A stretch of DNA of 6,879 nt from Methylomonas sp. (GTDB taxonomy: Bacteria; Pseudomonadota; Gammaproteobacteria; Methylococcales; Methylomonadaceae): assembly GCA_026988195.1 (NCBI GenBank), contig JALSLS010000451.1, positions 1-6,879 of the forward strand, written 5' to 3'. Shown here in pieces: positions 6,875 to 6,879 of the stretch. Made by a program: the position numbers and the translations under genes. The notes beneath the pieces were generated by a model. It was not told where the DNA came from. It was given only the letters and a program-made list of their open reading frames with translations, and ran no database searches. Every line of letters starts with the position of its first letter. Within the stretch, counting starts at the first letter, position 1.

Positions 6875-6879
6875 ATGGC
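6875..6879 (+). CDS. Start of an unidentified gene at the window edge
   Basis: ATG followed by GC (Met-Ala) after a well-spaced AGGA suggests the first codons of a further gene on the same strand, 71 bases beyond csy4. Only five bases are visible, so nothing can be said about the product. It is separated from the cas operon by the palindrome and may have its own promoter. Confidence 0.4.

Overview
The window holds most of a type I-F (Ypest, Csy) CRISPR-Cas interference operon, all on the + strand. The order is cas2-3 (5' end cut off by the window edge), csy1/cas8f, csy2/cas5f, csy3/cas7f and csy4/cas6f. This is the canonical I-F1 layout. The helicase-nuclease is present and Cas8f is full length, which argues against the transposon-linked I-F3 and minimal I-F2 variants. 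The sequence is AT-rich with many AAA and TTA codons. The protein sequences look gammaproteobacterial, but I cannot name a genus.

Layout: bases 1-3059 encode the Cas2-3 fusion from the end of its Cas2-like part through the HD nuclease, helicase and C-terminal parts. A 12-base gap carrying an AGGA ribosome site leads into csy1 (3072-4328). csy1/csy2 and csy2/csy3 each share an ATGA stop-start overlap. csy3/csy4 join through TGATG, or GTGA if the upstream GTG is used. All five genes are intact where visible and tightly packed, so they are probably one transcript with translational coupling. Csy1-Csy4 would form the crRNA-guided surveillance complex. Csy4 cuts the CRISPR transcript and stays on the 3' hairpin, six Csy3 copies coat the spacer, the Csy1-Csy2 heterodimer holds the 5' handle and reads the PAM, and Cas2-3 is recruited to unwind and degrade the target.

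The stretch after csy4 (6804-6879) contains no type I-F repeat. It has a perfect 14-bp inverted repeat with a 3-base centre. Each arm also contains TGCTACAAT, an extended -10-like sequence, one on each strand. An AGGA ribosome site and an ATG follow, starting a further gene of which only five bases are visible. cas1, the CRISPR array and the start of cas2-3 lie outside the window.

The system is a known one. The points worth a second look are residue-level departures from the P. aeruginosa proteins (a probable Lys-to-Gln change at the Csy1 PAM wedge, a Tyr-to-Phe change at the Csy4 active site, and a less arginine-rich Csy4 RNA-binding helix) and the palindrome with an unknown gene where the array is often found. 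Comparisons with P. aeruginosa residues were made by eye from remembered sequences.
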